Assembly (NCBI GenBank): GCA_030770535.1
Contig: JASVEC010000029.1
Location: forward strand, 62,001-126,000
Origin: Batkoa obscura
Taxonomy: Eukaryota > Entomophthoromycota > Entomophthoromycetes > Entomophthorales > Batkoaceae
Length of the DNA: 64,000 nucleotides
Direction: 5' to 3'
The notes beneath the pieces are model-generated. The model worked only from the letters and a program-made list of their open reading frames with translations. It was not told the DNA's origin and searched no databases. Shown in pieces: positions 22,043 to 33,057 of this stretch. A program made the position numbers and the translations under genes. Position 1 is the stretch's first letter. Each line of letters opens with the position of its first letter.

Positions 22043-22881
22043 GTAATTATCGTTTTGTAGTCAATAAATTAATTCTTTTTTTGCTGCTACTTTTCAAAAG
22101 CAATTTCACTTTTTTAATTTTATTAGTTATGCTAATGTGAAAATTAAGATTTTTTGTATTAATTTCATTAAAACTAATATATGTAAAGTGTATAATTAGT
22201 TTTAAAGTAAAGTTTTATTTAAATATATCATATATTTTAGGGGTTATATTTTGATCAAATAATTGAATTTTATAGCAAACAGCCACTACTATTATTGTAA
22301 AAAGGTTATTGATTAAAAGCGGTAATGTTTAATCTTAATTCGAAGTCGAGGATGCAATAAATGAACTGTTTATATATATTGCCTAAAATAATGATCTAGT
22401 ATAGGTCATTTAATTTTGACGCTAAATTCTATCTAATGTGTTTTTCTATAGATAGATCCTTATATTTATTTAAGTATCGTTTTTTATTGTCAAATAGACA
22501 TTTTAAAAGCTTAGTAGGCTTCTTTTGTTGCGGCCTTCCATTTAACTACATATTCAATTATCTTATATCTGATAGCTATGTGACTTCAAATAAATTTTAA
22601 AGTATGTCATAATAATTATTATCATTCTTCAATGATATTGAAAAAACATCTTAGCAAATTTTACTTAAAAGGATACTCAGAGGTATCAAAATTGAAAAAA
22701 GTAGGCTAAGGTATTAAATAAAAATAAACTATACATACGTGATCAATTTATAATGATTAATTGATAAGTAAAGTAACAAATTTCTTTTACCATTTATTCA
22801 GATATCAAATCTAAAAAAATCCAATGAAATTGATCGTTTAGATATTATTTTTATGTAATTATCTTAAAAAGCAAAATATTA

Positions 22882-22985
22882 TATGGGGATGTTTTTTTGC
22901 CTTCATTACTTTTTCCATTTTTTAAGCGCTATTTGAGCGGAAAAATTGGTAGTAAAGTTCTTAAACAAAAAAATACATCCCCATA
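22882..22985 (+). mobile_element. MITE copy 6
   Basis: A near-consensus copy: TATGGGGATGT and ACATCCCCATA ends, complete core. Confidence 0.92.
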
Positions 22986-23795
22986 TGCTTATACAAAAAA
23001 CCAAGGGACAATATAAAAGTAGTAAAGAAACTTAAATGGAAGAAACAAAAACCATAAAAGCAGTTATAAATAACCATTATGAAAAATAGTTCAAAATGAG
23101 TACCCAGATCAAAGGAATTGCAATCTTATTTTTACTTGTTTTGTGATAACGAATTTGCTTCAAGAGTAAGCTTACGATTTAAGTTATTGCTCTAATCTGA
23201 AACTATTGAATTCAACTTGCTTCGGGTAGTCTAATAAACCCCTTTTTCACTATATCCTTCTCTATTTAACTTTTGAGGTCTTATCATCATCCCAGCTCTT
23301 GTGTTCTTACAAAATAAAAAAACTTGGTGTACTAGTTGGTTTTAATGATTTTAAAAAATTTCTATTTCGAGAAACAACTATTAATAAAACAATACTTTAA
23401 GAATATTAGCAATTTTTTAATTATAACAATTATTGGTTTTTAAAGTTCAGTATTGAACTATACTTGCAAATTCTTTATGAAATAAAATTCAAAACTATGT
23501 AATTTATTTTACATGATTAAGTTATAAAATATACAAAATATCTTGACTAAATCTATCTTGTAAACATGTTGAAATAAAACGCTTAAACCAACACATAAAA
23601 AAATATATCCATATTATATCAAATAACATAAATTTATAAGATTTTAAAAAAACTAATTTTTTAATGGAAGTTTAATGAATGTCAATAAAAATAGGATTAA
23701 TACAGCAGAGACCAATATAAGAGCAAAACACTATCTTCGCTTAATTTACTGCATATTTGAATTATTCATAACCTTGAATCAATGCCATGCGATAG

Positions 23796-23807
23796 TATAA
23801 ATACTGA
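23796..23807 (+). promoter_or_regulatory. TATA box of kelch pseudogene
   Basis: TATAAATACTGA, about 30 bases before the former start. It matches the site before the CAP gene. Confidence 0.4.
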
Positions 23808-23830
23808 GATAAATATATTCTTTATTTAAG

Positions 23831-25414
23831 ATATTTTTACTTTTACTCACCTTATTTTTTTCAATAATTAAATTAAGTGCTACATCTCCAAAGAGCAATC
23901 AGCGAAGAATGTATAGAAATAAATGATGAAGTATATTATATAAGCGGATTTATATCACTCCCGAATCTAAACATAACGAATGATGCCAACAAAGAAATTT
24001 TCAAACTTGATTTTGAAAAAGAGATAACTATACCTAATAATGGGCATTATGGGAAAGATAGAATGGGGATATGTTTTTTAGTTTAACAATTTTACTAACA
24101 ATTTTTCCTCTCAAATAGCGCTTAAAAAAAGGAAAAAGTGATGAAACAAAAAAATACCTCCAATGCTATCAATACGCCCAATTTTTTTTACTAATTCAAA
24201 ACTATTTTACGTCCATAATTTTAACAAAAAAAAAGCAATTCTTAATTTCTTTACTGGTAGCTTTGATACATTTATAGAAATCTATTACTTTGATATTGAT
24301 AGATATGAGTGGTACAACAGATATTTAATTAAAGAGATTTCATATGATTCGAAAGTAGAAAACCTTGGCGATCATTATAGTGGATACTCAACCCTACAAA
24401 GCGAAACTGATGCAAAGCAGTTTTGTATAGCTGGGCATTTATACAGTGCTGAATTCAAGAAGGATATAACTTATTAGATAAAACTATTTGATATCGAATC
24501 AAGGCAAATCGAAACTGTTTATGAATCATCAAAAAAGATAAAATATAATTTAATATTATTTAAAACAGTCAACTATATTATTATCAAATATTAATAAAGG
24601 ACAATATATAATATATTAATTATAGCGTGTTGTGTGGGTTAGATCTACCAACATTTGAAACAATTTCCCATGGTATATCTTTTAAAAAGTATCCTGAAGT
24701 TTGATTTGTAAAGATTAGTCAAACAATGTACTTTATTGGATCCGAAAGAAATGATACCATCAATTTAGTTGATATATTTAAATTACAAACATAGCCATCT
24801 ACATTTACTAAAATAAATAAGGTATTTACAATATGTGTTTGGAGATGCTTTACTAATCATAAGTATTGTATAGTAAATTCATTTGGCTTTAAATTCGTCT
24901 ACTATTTAGACGGATCCCTTTTTGAAAGTTCAGATAAAACACAAATATCAGACACTAAGACTTGAGAAAATGTTGAAACGTTGTCTCCATTGTTAAAAGG
25001 AAATGATACTACAAGCGATAGCTCAAGAGCTTCTATCGATAGTGCAAGCCTTGGAGCTATAATTGGTGGTACTATAGGGGAGATAGTTAGCCTTGTTATA
25101 ATTTTAGTAGGCATATTTTATATATACTCCAGACGTAAATTGAAAAGAGAAAAGCCTTCGAGTATTATTACTGATCTAATTTTTATCGACCCGAACGTTC
25201 ATTTAAATAGCAATAACAATAATGATAACAGTGATGTTTTTTCTCACTCTCATAAAATCGATGATAATAAGGCTGGGCTAACTGGCAATTTAAACTTGAA
25301 TCAAATAGGAAATATGAATATAGTTAATCAAGAGAATTGTTAAGTTAATGAAACTACTCTTGACCATTCTTCAGAGTCCAGAGAAGATAACACAAGAATA
25401 CCATCAACTTTGTA
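23831..25414 (+). pseudogene. Kelch-like membrane protein, copy 3, broken
   Basis: A relative of the genes at 2200-3651 and 4484-5962. Recognisable pieces in order: a hydrophobic leader with no ATG, ECIEINDEVYYISGFISLPN, YYFDIDRYEWYNRYLIKEIS, TDAKQFCIAGHLYS, the transmembrane segment (SLGAIIGGTIGEI), RRKLKREKPSSIITDLIF and the conserved tail ending REDNTRIPSTL. The damage is multiple: a frame change near the signal peptide, several in-frame stops (for example TAG for CAG at about 24476) and a MITE inserted at 24063-24164 in the part that matches the WERYN segment of the intact genes. The tail is still well preserved, so inactivation is probably not ancient. Confidence 0.88.
24063..24164 (-). 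mobile_element. MITE copy 7, inside kelch pseudogene
   Basis: Reads ATGGGGATATG ... AATACCTCCAAT with core CAAATAGCGCTTAAAAAAAGG. The ends have drifted. It interrupts the ectodomain coding region. Confidence 0.82.
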
Positions 25415-26697
25415 ATGATCCAATAGCATATTAGTTATACTCCCAATCATATAAAATGAAATGCAAGCTATCTTTATCCAATTCAATAATAAATAAGACA
25501 AATAACAGCTGCTACAATTTTCTATCTTATTTGAAGCTATGATCAAACTTTGCAATTTATTATACCGAATTAGTTTAGAATTAAATATTAAGTCAAACTT
25601 TTTAAGAATATTTTACTTTTTAATTTATTAAGTGCATAGTTGTATAGTCGATAGGATGTATTTAAATATAATGGACGCTGACTTTAATTTTTGAAGCTGC
25701 TAAAAAAGCCTTTATTAATAGAAGCTTATAAATAAGGTATATATCTAACTTAAGTCTAATTTTAGCTGCTATCGTTGATTTTATTCGTAGTTTGTAAAAC
25801 TTATAGACTATCTGTAATTCCGAAAAATTAAAAGGATTTACTTATTATTCTTTTATTAAAGGTCAACTATTTTATAGTAATGCTAGTTTAAATGATTTTA
25901 CATATGGGGATGTTTTTTTTAGTTTCATTACTTTTTCCATTTTTTAAGCGCTATTTGAGCGGAAAGATTATTAGTAAGGTTCTCAAACAAAAAAATACAT
26001 CTCCATATAGATCCATTATTTTTGATTGACTATTTTGCCCATTTTATAACATAAATTTTAAAAAATTAGTATAAACACTGAAATACAAAAAGACACTTCT
26101 AGGTAAATTATTTTTTCAAAATTTCGCTACCCACTTTTAGGCTTTGTCTTAAGTCCACCTTAGCTCAATAAAAACGCGGTACTCATATAAGATCTGGATT
26201 GGAGGCTCTTTGATGCCTCATTGCTCTTTTTTATCACTTTTAAATATCTAAGCAATTAAGGCAGCCATTTTACAAATTAGTCAAAGGATATTACCAAAAG
26301 CATATAAATGTAGTATACTAAAATAACGATAATACAATTTGCTGTTTTGTAAAATTTTGGGTAAAAAAATAAAATCATAGATTAATCGTAAACTGTAATA
26401 TTAAAAATAATAGTTTAAAATAGATAAAAATAAAAAGTGACAATAATCATGATGAAAAGCCCATTAAATGTAAATAGTTCTTGTTAGTGCATTTTTTACT
26501 TTGAATATCTTATAAATACAAATGAATAAAAAAATAAAATCTATACTAAATTACACTATACTTTATTGATTAATTAAAATTTCAGCGTTTAAATGATATT
26601 AATCTGGTTCAACTACAGTAAATAATTGAAACCATATTTAACAAGCATTAAAGCCATTGTGAAAGGTGAGAGGCAAAAGGTTAAGAAGTTAGATGGA
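25415..26697. other. Intergenic, one MITE
   Basis: AT-rich, with MITE copy 8. No gene recognised. Confidence 0.5.
25903..26007 (+). mobile_element. MITE copy 8
   Basis: TATGGGGATGT and ACATCTCCATA ends, full core. Confidence 0.9.
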
Positions 26698-27717
26698 TTA
26701 ATTTTTGTGTTTCAATACTTCAACATCAGCATCAACATTTGCAAGATGAGGTCCATTTTTAGTACCTAATACATCAGCATCGACATCAGCTGATACTAAA
26801 GAGTTACCACGTCCATCTTTGGCAACATCAGCCTTAACTTTAGCTTGAGCTAATCCATCTTTATTCAATACATGTGCATCGACATCAGCTGATACTAATG
26901 ATTGTCCATTTCTGCCTTTAGCAACATCAGCTTTGACTTTGGCATCAAGTAATCCTTTTTTACTCAAAACATCAGCATCAACATCAGCTGATACTAAAGA
27001 GTTTCCATGTCCATCTTTAGCAACATCGGCTTTAACATCAGCGTTAAGTAATCCATCTTTAGATAATGCTTTTGCTCTGATGTCAGCATCAATCAAAGCT
27101 TGGCCATTTTTACCTTTGAGAACATCAGCCTTAACTCCCAAGTCTAATAAACCACAGTTACTAAGAAGATCAAGGTCAACATCAGCATTGACAAGATTTA
27201 AGACATTAGCACCAATATTTAATCCTAATAAACCTCTTTTTGGACGGCATGGACGCTTCCCATTGTTACCATTACCACTTCCATTATTACCTCCATTATT
27301 ACCACCATTATTTCCTCCATTATTTCCTCCATTATTACCACCATTATTACCACCATTATTACCACCATTATTACCATCATTATTACCACCATTATTACCC
27401 CCATTATTACCACCATTATTACCCCCATTGTTTCCTCCATTATTACCGCCATTATTCCCGCCATTATTCCCTCCATTATTTCCTCCATTATTTCCTCCAT
27501 TATTTCCTCCATTATTTCCTCCATTATGACCTCCATGTTCATAATCATTATTGAAGTATCTTCTATTTAATGGACTTTCAATAGCGTCTGAATCGCTTCC
27601 AACAGGTACAGTTCTTAACAAACTATTGTTGACTAAGCTTGGGTCTTCTAAAAAGATAGGGGCAGATAGTACATTAGATAAGGAAGGAAATAAAAGTAGA
27701 GTGTATTTTAAAAGCAT
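26698..27717 (-). CDS. Secreted NGGN-repeat / ADV-repeat protein, copy A
   Basis: A 339-residue single exon. The signal peptide (about 1-18) is followed by a propeptide-like stretch ending in NRR, about 21 units of (NNGG) (about 62-146), then GKRPCRPKRG and a C-terminal domain of repeats about 33 residues long with the pattern GLLxAxVKADVAKxxxGxSLVSADVDADVL. The alternating ADVDADV pattern suggests a beta-solenoid or beta-roll; that is inference. There are two Cys residues, in RPCRP and LSNCG. The 570 bases coding for most of the domain are identical to copy B (29541-30110), while both flanks differ. No known family recognised; a wall-associated or secreted structural protein is the most likely role. 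Confidence 0.82.
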   Translation of the reverse strand: MLLKYTLLLFPSLSNVLSAPIFLEDPSLVNNSLLRTVPVGSDSDAIESPLNRRYFNNDYEHGGHNGGNNGGNNGGNNGGNNGGNNGGNNGGNNGGNNGGNNGGNNGGNNGGNNDGNNGGNNGGNNGGNNGGNNGGNNGGNNGGNNGSGNGNNGKRPCRPKRGLLGLNIGANVLNLVNADVDLDLLSNCGLLDLGVKADVLKGKNGQALIDADIRAKALSKDGLLNADVKADVAKDGHGNSLVSADVDADVLSKKGLLDAKVKADVAKGRNGQSLVSADVDAHVLNKDGLAQAKVKADVAKDGRGNSLVSADVDADVLGTKNGPHLANVDADVEVLKHKN

Positions 27718-28500
27718 ATTTATAACTGTTATGTAATATTAAAGTAATTAATTTGAACTGCTTTTTTTATAAGTTTCTACTTGCTTTTTAGGTTCCTTTT
27801 ATATTCTTTATTTCAAACTATCAAACTATAACTTTTAATTTCAATTTTTGCCCCTAGAAATCTACTAACTTAAAATGTATTTTAATATGCTTTGTAATAT
27901 TAAATTTTTACACTTTTTTACATCACATTTTCAATGACTAAACTGTACTTCCCCTTAAAAACATTAAACTAGTTTTGTATTTTGAATCAAGTTTCCTACT
28001 CAAACTCGGTCTGCTTTTAATTAATCCCTTAATTTTATGCATTTTCAATTCAAGCTAACTTCTTATTCTTACTCCATCCTATTTTTAGATATTTAATTCA
28101 ACTTTCTTATTTTTTCTATTTGAGTTTTTCAACACATGTTTTTTTTTATTTTTTAACAATTATTCTAGATATATAATGATAAATCAAATATATGTTAGTA
28201 ATTTATTTTTATTATAATAAATTGACATTTTTGGTATGTTTAATGTTACAATTTAATGTATTGTATGTCGTTATATTTCCGAAAGCCAGTTATTTAGCTG
28301 GTATTCACTCCAAAATTCAATAGTAATTTTAAATGACTCGAGGCCAGCAACTAATAATAATACCTCAAATAATGAATAGAAGTTGAAGATTATAATAAAG
28401 AAGTGATAGGAAAATGAAAAAAGTTGCTTGATGCATGCATATTTTATTTTTTACGTCAAACAAAGGAAATTTAGGTCCTATGAATAAAAAAGAAATTCGA

Positions 28501-28604
28501 TACAGGGACGTATTTTTTTGTTTAAGAATTTTAATAACAATTTTTCCGCTCAAATAGCACTTAAGAGCTGGAAAAAGTGATGAAACCAAAAAAAACACCC
28601 CATA
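28501..28604 (-). mobile_element. MITE copy 9
   Basis: Left end TACAGGGACGT (drifted), right end ACACCCCATA, core CAAATAGCACTTAAGAGCTGG. Confidence 0.82.
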
Positions 28605-28821
28605 TATTCATAGCAAAAGACTCTGAATAATGCTGCAAAAATAAACAAACTAGATGTTTCGCCAATAAATACAAATCATTGTGAATTTTTATAAATACAA
28701 GTTTGACAGGAAATCTTTTGCTAGAAAATAGTTTAGGTGAGTCACCTCATATAAAAGTTTATAAATACTATGACTTTTGTTTTCAAATTTACTATCGGAA
28801 TTCATTGTCTTAACTATACAA

Positions 28822-28923
28822 TATAAAGATGTTTTTTTTGGTTTCATCATTTTTTCGATCTTTTAAGCGCTATTTAAGTGGAAAAATTGTTAGTAAAATT
28901 AAATACAAAAATGCATCCCCGTA
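28822..28923 (+). mobile_element. MITE copy 10
   Basis: Left end TATAAAGATGT, right end GCATCCCCGTA, core AAGCGCTATTTAAG. A diverged copy. Confidence 0.8.
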
Positions 28924-29279
28924 TGATTTCTTAATAGCATTTATAATAGTATATCTGTTAGCTATCTATTAACTATCTATTTTAATAAGTATAACCATCG
29001 ATTTTCTTATGTTTAGTCGCTTTAACTTATAATAAGAAAAGCTATTTATTTTAAGAAAACTTTTCTTAACAATTAACTATACAAATTATATAATGAAACA
29101 CTATTTTTAAATTAACTCACTAAATAAAATCAAGATTTTAAAGTGAAGTTTATGTTAGGCTAATAAATTATTTATTCAACTTAATAAAGCCTAATTCATA
29201 TTACTAACAAATAACTAAAATAACAAAACAACTAAAGTAAATAATTTTTATTTGATTAAGAGGAACACGGTGAGATTAA

Positions 29280-30641
29280 TTAAAGAATATGTACGGTATT
29301 TGAGTCTGCATGGGAGTTACTTAAAACATCAGCGTCAATATCGACATTAACTAAATCTTTGCTAGCGACTCCACCAAGAATAGAACCAACAAGCTCATTA
29401 CCAGCGACTCCACTAAGAACAGGGGCAACAATGCCACCTACGGCTTGTTCAGTAACTGGAGCAAGTAAAGCTAAAGGAACAAAGGTTCTTCTGTTAATAA
29501 CTGGAAGAATATGTGGACGATTGTCTTTAGTTTTTAATATTTCAACATCAGCATCAACATTTGCAAGATGAGGTCCATTTTTAGTACCTAATACATCAGC
29601 ATCGACATCAGCTGATACTAAAGAGTTACCACGTCCATCTTTGGCAACATCAGCCTTAACTTTAGCTTGAGCTAATCCATCTTTATTCAATACATGTGCA
29701 TCGACATCAGCTGATACTAATGATTGTCCATTTCTGCCTTTAGCAACATCAGCTTTGACTTTGGCATCAAGTAATCCTTTTTTACTCAAAACATCAGCAT
29801 CAACATCAGCTGATACTAAAGAGTTTCCATGTCCATCTTTAGCAACATCGGCTTTAACATCAGCGTTAAGTAATCCATCTTTAGATAATGCTTTTGCTCT
29901 GATGTCAGCATCAATCAAAGCTTGGCCATTTTTACCTTTGAGAACATCAGCCTTAACTCCCAAGTCTAATAAACCACAGTTACTAAGAAGATCAAGGTCA
30001 ACATCAGCATTGACAAGATTTAAGACATTAGCACCAATATTTAATCCTAATAAACCTCTTTTTGGACGGCATGGACGCTTCCCATTGTTACCATTACCAC
30101 TTCCATTATTTCCACCATAGTGGCCACCGTTATTACCTCCATTATTTCCTCCATTATTTCCTCCATTATTACCACCATTATTACCCCCATTGTTTCCTCC
30201 ATTATTACCACCATTATTACCGCCATTATTCCCTCCATTATTTCCTCCATTATTTCCTCCATTATTACCTCCATTGTGTCCTCCATTATTACCACCATTG
30301 TGTCCTCCATTATTACCACCATTGTGTCCTCCATTATTACCTCCATAGTGGCCTCCATTGTCACCTCCATTATGCCCTCCATTGTTACCACCATTATGTC
30401 CTCCATTATTCCCTTCATAGTGGCCTCCATTGTTACCTCCATTATGCCCTCCATTGTTACCACCATTATGTCCTCCGTTGTTACCTCCGTAAACTGGAGT
30501 GGTAGCATAGTTGCCATTATTTGTTGAAGCAATCGTCATGATAGAATCACCATCTTTTTGGGGAGCGTCTTGTATATATAAAGGAGAAACCAATGCAGCG
30601 AGGATGCAAGAGATTAAGAGAGTAGATTTGTTAAAGTACAT
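29280..30641 (-). CDS. Secreted GGHN/GGNN-repeat / ADV-repeat protein, copy B
   Basis: A 453-residue single exon. It has a signal peptide (about 1-19), a long Gly/Asn/His tract (about 51-180) that mixes NNGGHNGG and NNGGNNGG units, then the same ADV-repeat domain as copy A (the nucleotides 29541-30110 are identical to 26719-27288), and an extra C-terminal part (about 370-453) with hydrophobic segments, for example VGGIVAPVLSG and a final ADVDLS-like repeat. Copy A lacks this extension. The signal peptides and flanks of the two genes differ, so the identity is better explained by recent gene conversion than by whole-gene duplication. Function unknown. Confidence 0.82.
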   Translation of the reverse strand: MYFNKSTLLISCILAALVSPLYIQDAPQKDGDSIMTIASTNNGNYATTPVYGGNNGGHNGGNNGGHNGGNNGGHYEGNNGGHNGGNNGGHNGGDNGGHYGGNNGGHNGGNNGGHNGGNNGGHNGGNNGGNNGGNNGGNNGGNNGGNNGGNNGGNNGGNNGGNNGGNNGGNNGGHYGGNNGSGNGNNGKRPCRPKRGLLGLNIGANVLNLVNADVDLDLLSNCGLLDLGVKADVLKGKNGQALIDADIRAKALSKDGLLNADVKADVAKDGHGNSLVSADVDADVLSKKGLLDAKVKADVAKGRNGQSLVSADVDAHVLNKDGLAQAKVKADVAKDGRGNSLVSADVDADVLGTKNGPHLANVDADVEILKTKDNRPHILPVINRRTFVPLALLAPVTEQAVGGIVAPVLSGVAGNELVGSILGGVASKDLVNVDIDADVLSNSHADSNTVHIL

Positions 30642-31601
30642 TTTTTTTAATATTTATTATTTAGTAGAGTACTATTTTTTGATGTAATTAATTTTTACTT
30701 TTTTGAGATAATAAGTTTCGTTGAGTTTTTGAGATATTTATACTCTTTCTTCTCACTTCCCTCCATTTTGTATATTCTTCATTTAACTTAGTTTGTGAAC
30801 TCTCCAATATCTTCTTGAAGTTGAAATCACTCCTTAATTCTTTCGCCAAAATTTCATTCTCACTATCTAGTTTCATTCTAACTTAATAAGTTCTTTTTAA
30901 AATCCAAGTTGGGTACCGAAGTTCTTACTTCATTAAAAAGAAAATGAAGTTAGAAAAATTAGTTTTTGTTCACATTGCTGATTAACACTTTGGATCAAAT
31001 GCAACTGGCAGTAATAAAATTTCAAAAATGCCCCTTAAAAATTTTAACAAATTTATTTTTAGGGTTGGGTGTGACCTTATAAAAATAAATTAAGGTTCCC
31101 TACTTTTTTTGTTTCTGGAGTAAAAATAAATTTAAATGGTTAATCAAATATTTAAATTATTTTAATACGTTTTTATTCTAAAAGTAAGTCATGTTTTCCT
31201 AGATTTTGATAGTACTAACTAATAAATTGTCATACTTATATTAGATACTCTTTATATAAAACATTACTCCACTTTAAAGCTTAGTGATGATATCAAATAC
31301 AAAACACTTTAGTACATTGTGTATATTCGTAAAGTTTAATGTGTAGCTATTATGTTATAGAAAATTCTCATTTAGAACGTTAAAATTTAGTTTATTACAA
31401 GGATGACTTCAAATTTAATAAAATTAATTTTATCACATCTCATTTTAAGTAAAGTTTCCAAAATACAAAAGAAAAATTATACTCATTATTTACTATAGAG
31501 AAGATAAATACAAAGTTGTCTGGGGAAGCATTAAGCTATATGTTATTTAAAATAAAAATGAGATATAAAAATATCAAAACTTTATTGTTTTATTTATTAT
31601 T
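30642..31601. other. Intergenic
   Basis: Divergent promoters of copies B and C of the repeat family. The only candidate inside is the short frame at 30688-30876. Confidence 0.45.
30688..30876 (-). CDS. Hypothetical 62-residue protein, uncertain
   Basis: The frame starts MKLDSENEILAKELRSDF and is charged and helix-like (possible short coiled coil). Its composition is more protein-like than most short frames here. It lies 47 bases upstream of copy B in the same direction. It could be a small gene, an exon of an unrecognised gene, or chance. Confidence 0.25.
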   Translation of the reverse strand: MKLDSENEILAKELRSDFNFKKILESSQTKLNEEYTKWREVRRKSINISKTQRNLLSQKSKN

Positions 31602-32390
31602 ATGCGTACCTTTAATTTTAATTTCCTTTATTACATTATACTATCTAATCTTATCCCTATACTTACACTTACAGCAAATTTGACCCAAACAGACTTATCA
31701 TTAAACTCAACATCGAATAATGGGAACTATTATTACTATGTCCCTACTAATACTAATCAAACTGATAATAAACCAATGCAAACCTACGTTGTGATTCCTT
31801 TAATAAAAGAAAGCGATGAGAACATAAAGAATGAAACTATAATAGCCAAAGAAACAAACGTCACACTTCCGTCGAACCATACAATTATTGATGAAAAGAA
31901 AAACACTACAATAACTCCAAAACAAAAAGAGAAAGAAAAGAAGAAAAAGAAAAAGAAAAAGAAAAGTTGTAACCCTCATTTTAGCTTACTTGGTATCAAC
32001 TTTGAGATTCATTTAGGGCCTTTACTTTCAATCGCAGTAAAATTAGGTCTTTTCAATGGATGCAGCCTATTGGATTTAGATGTCAAAACCAAAGTATTGA
32101 AAGGTAAAAATGGAACTGCTGTAATAGGTGCCGATATTAACACTGAATTATTGGGTAAGAAGGGATTGCTAAACACTAACATTAAAGCAGATATCTTAAA
32201 TTTTAAAAAGAATGGTACTAGCAATAAGGACAATAACAGCGATCAAGAAGTAAATAAAACTATGTCTGATGAAAAAAATAAAAAGTTAGATATTAGTCAA
32301 CTTGATAGTAATACAACGCAATTAACAAGTCAAAATGATCAAATGAATAAAACTAGTGTTGAGATACAGCTAGATAACAACAAGATGTAA
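31602..32390 (+). CDS. Diverged ADV-repeat family protein, copy C
   Basis: A 262-residue single exon in the opposite direction to copies A and B. A signal peptide (about 1-24) is followed by an Asn/Thr-rich region, a run of basic residues (about 108-122) and a shortened ADV domain: CNPHFSLLGINFEIHLG, GCSLLDLDVKTKVLKGKNGT, GADINTELLGKKGLLNTNIK. These align with CRPKRGLLGLNIG and CGLLDLGVKADVLKGKNGQ of the other copies, including the two cysteines. Only about two repeats remain, and the tail is Asn/Asp/Lys-rich. It replaces the NGGN tract with a Lys-rich spacer, so the spacer is free to vary while the Cys-bounded unit is kept. Role unknown. Confidence 0.72.
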   Translation: MRTFNFNFLYYIILSNLIPILTLTANLTQTDLSLNSTSNNGNYYYYVPTNTNQTDNKPMQTYVVIPLIKESDENIKNETIIAKETNVTLPSNHTIIDEKKNTTITPKQKEKEKKKKKKKKKSCNPHFSLLGINFEIHLGPLLSIAVKLGLFNGCSLLDLDVKTKVLKGKNGTAVIGADINTELLGKKGLLNTNIKADILNFKKNGTSNKDNNSDQEVNKTMSDEKNKKLDISQLDSNTTQLTSQNDQMNKTSVEIQLDNNKM

Positions 32391-32857
32391 GCGTAATAAC
32401 GATAAATACTGACAATGGAAAAAAATAATAGTTCGAAGTATAGTTACTATTAAGGGTATAAAAGAGCAACTTTAAAATTTTATTTAATTTTATATCAAAC
32501 CTAATTCTTATTTTACTTTTAATAAATTTTAATGCTTTTAAAAATCATTACTTGAATTTATTTTTGAAGACATTTTATTGTAACCTTATTATTAAAAACA
32601 GCTCTGTATTATAAATTAATTCCTCATACTCATTAAAATTATACTATCTTACTATTTAAACCTAATTTTTATAGTTTCTTATACATTTATCTATAAACTA
32701 TTGTTTGAACTAATGATTATTTCAAACTGCTGTTGAATTAGTCGCATTTAGATTCTGTAAGCTTTAAACTAACAGACATACAAGTTTTTTAACAGTGAAA
32801 TAAAGTTAATACTTTTTTCCATCATTCAAGATTTTAAATTATTATTATATTAAAGGG
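32391..32857. other. Intergenic
   Basis: AT-rich, no gene seen. Confidence 0.5.
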
Positions 32858-33057
32858 TATCCGCGCGAACGCGTTTACCCCACTACCAAAAATTGTCCAG
32901 TGTTATCAGAGTTAACTGACATGGAAACTCTCAGAGCCGATGTGCAATGCTTAGATTGTTCCCAGCCCCTTCGCCTTCATGATCACGAAGAGACCCTGGC
33001 AGGTAAGTAAAGATTTACTGTTAAAGTGTTGCAGAATTTAAAGGCCGCCTAGAAAAC
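32858..33057 (+). pseudogene. GC-rich exon-like island, possible Atg6/Beclin-1 N-terminal fragment
   Basis: About 150 bases (32858-33002) are markedly richer in G+C than anything nearby and stay open in one frame. The frame includes LSELTDMETLRADVQCLD followed by CSQPLRLHDHEETLA. It ends at a good donor (GTAAGT at 33003), with a possible acceptor and a short continuation (EFKGRLENLK then stop) ending near 33057. The QC-x2-C-x-QPL-x-L pattern is like the N-terminal Cys-pair motif of Beclin-1/Atg6. No other part of such a protein follows in the window. It could be a gene fragment, a recent insertion, or a very small gene with a separate history. The assignment is tentative. Confidence 0.35.

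Larger units (their letters stand above)
22043..23830. other. Intergenic, one MITE
   Basis: AT-rich, with MITE copy 6 and the TATA-like site of the kelch pseudogene. A signal-peptide-like start at 23096 is closed by a stop after 16 codons and was not kept as a gene. Confidence 0.45.
27718..29279. other. Intergenic, two MITEs
   Basis: Holds MITE copies 9 and 10, about 220 bases apart in opposite orientation, between the two near-identical repeat genes. No gene seen. Confidence 0.5.

Noticed and set aside
23096-23146. Signal-peptide-like short start (MSTQIKGIAILFLLVL)
   Set aside because: Stops after 16 codons and no protein-like sequence follows in any frame.
23595-23625. AAAAAATATATCCATATT resembling a MITE right end
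   Set aside because: No core or left end can be found within 120 bases; too short to call.
27225-27554. Long frames in the NGGN repeat region in several phases and on the opposite strand
   Set aside because: They are mirror readings of the tandem repeat that codes the NNGG tract; only the signal-peptide frame is kept.
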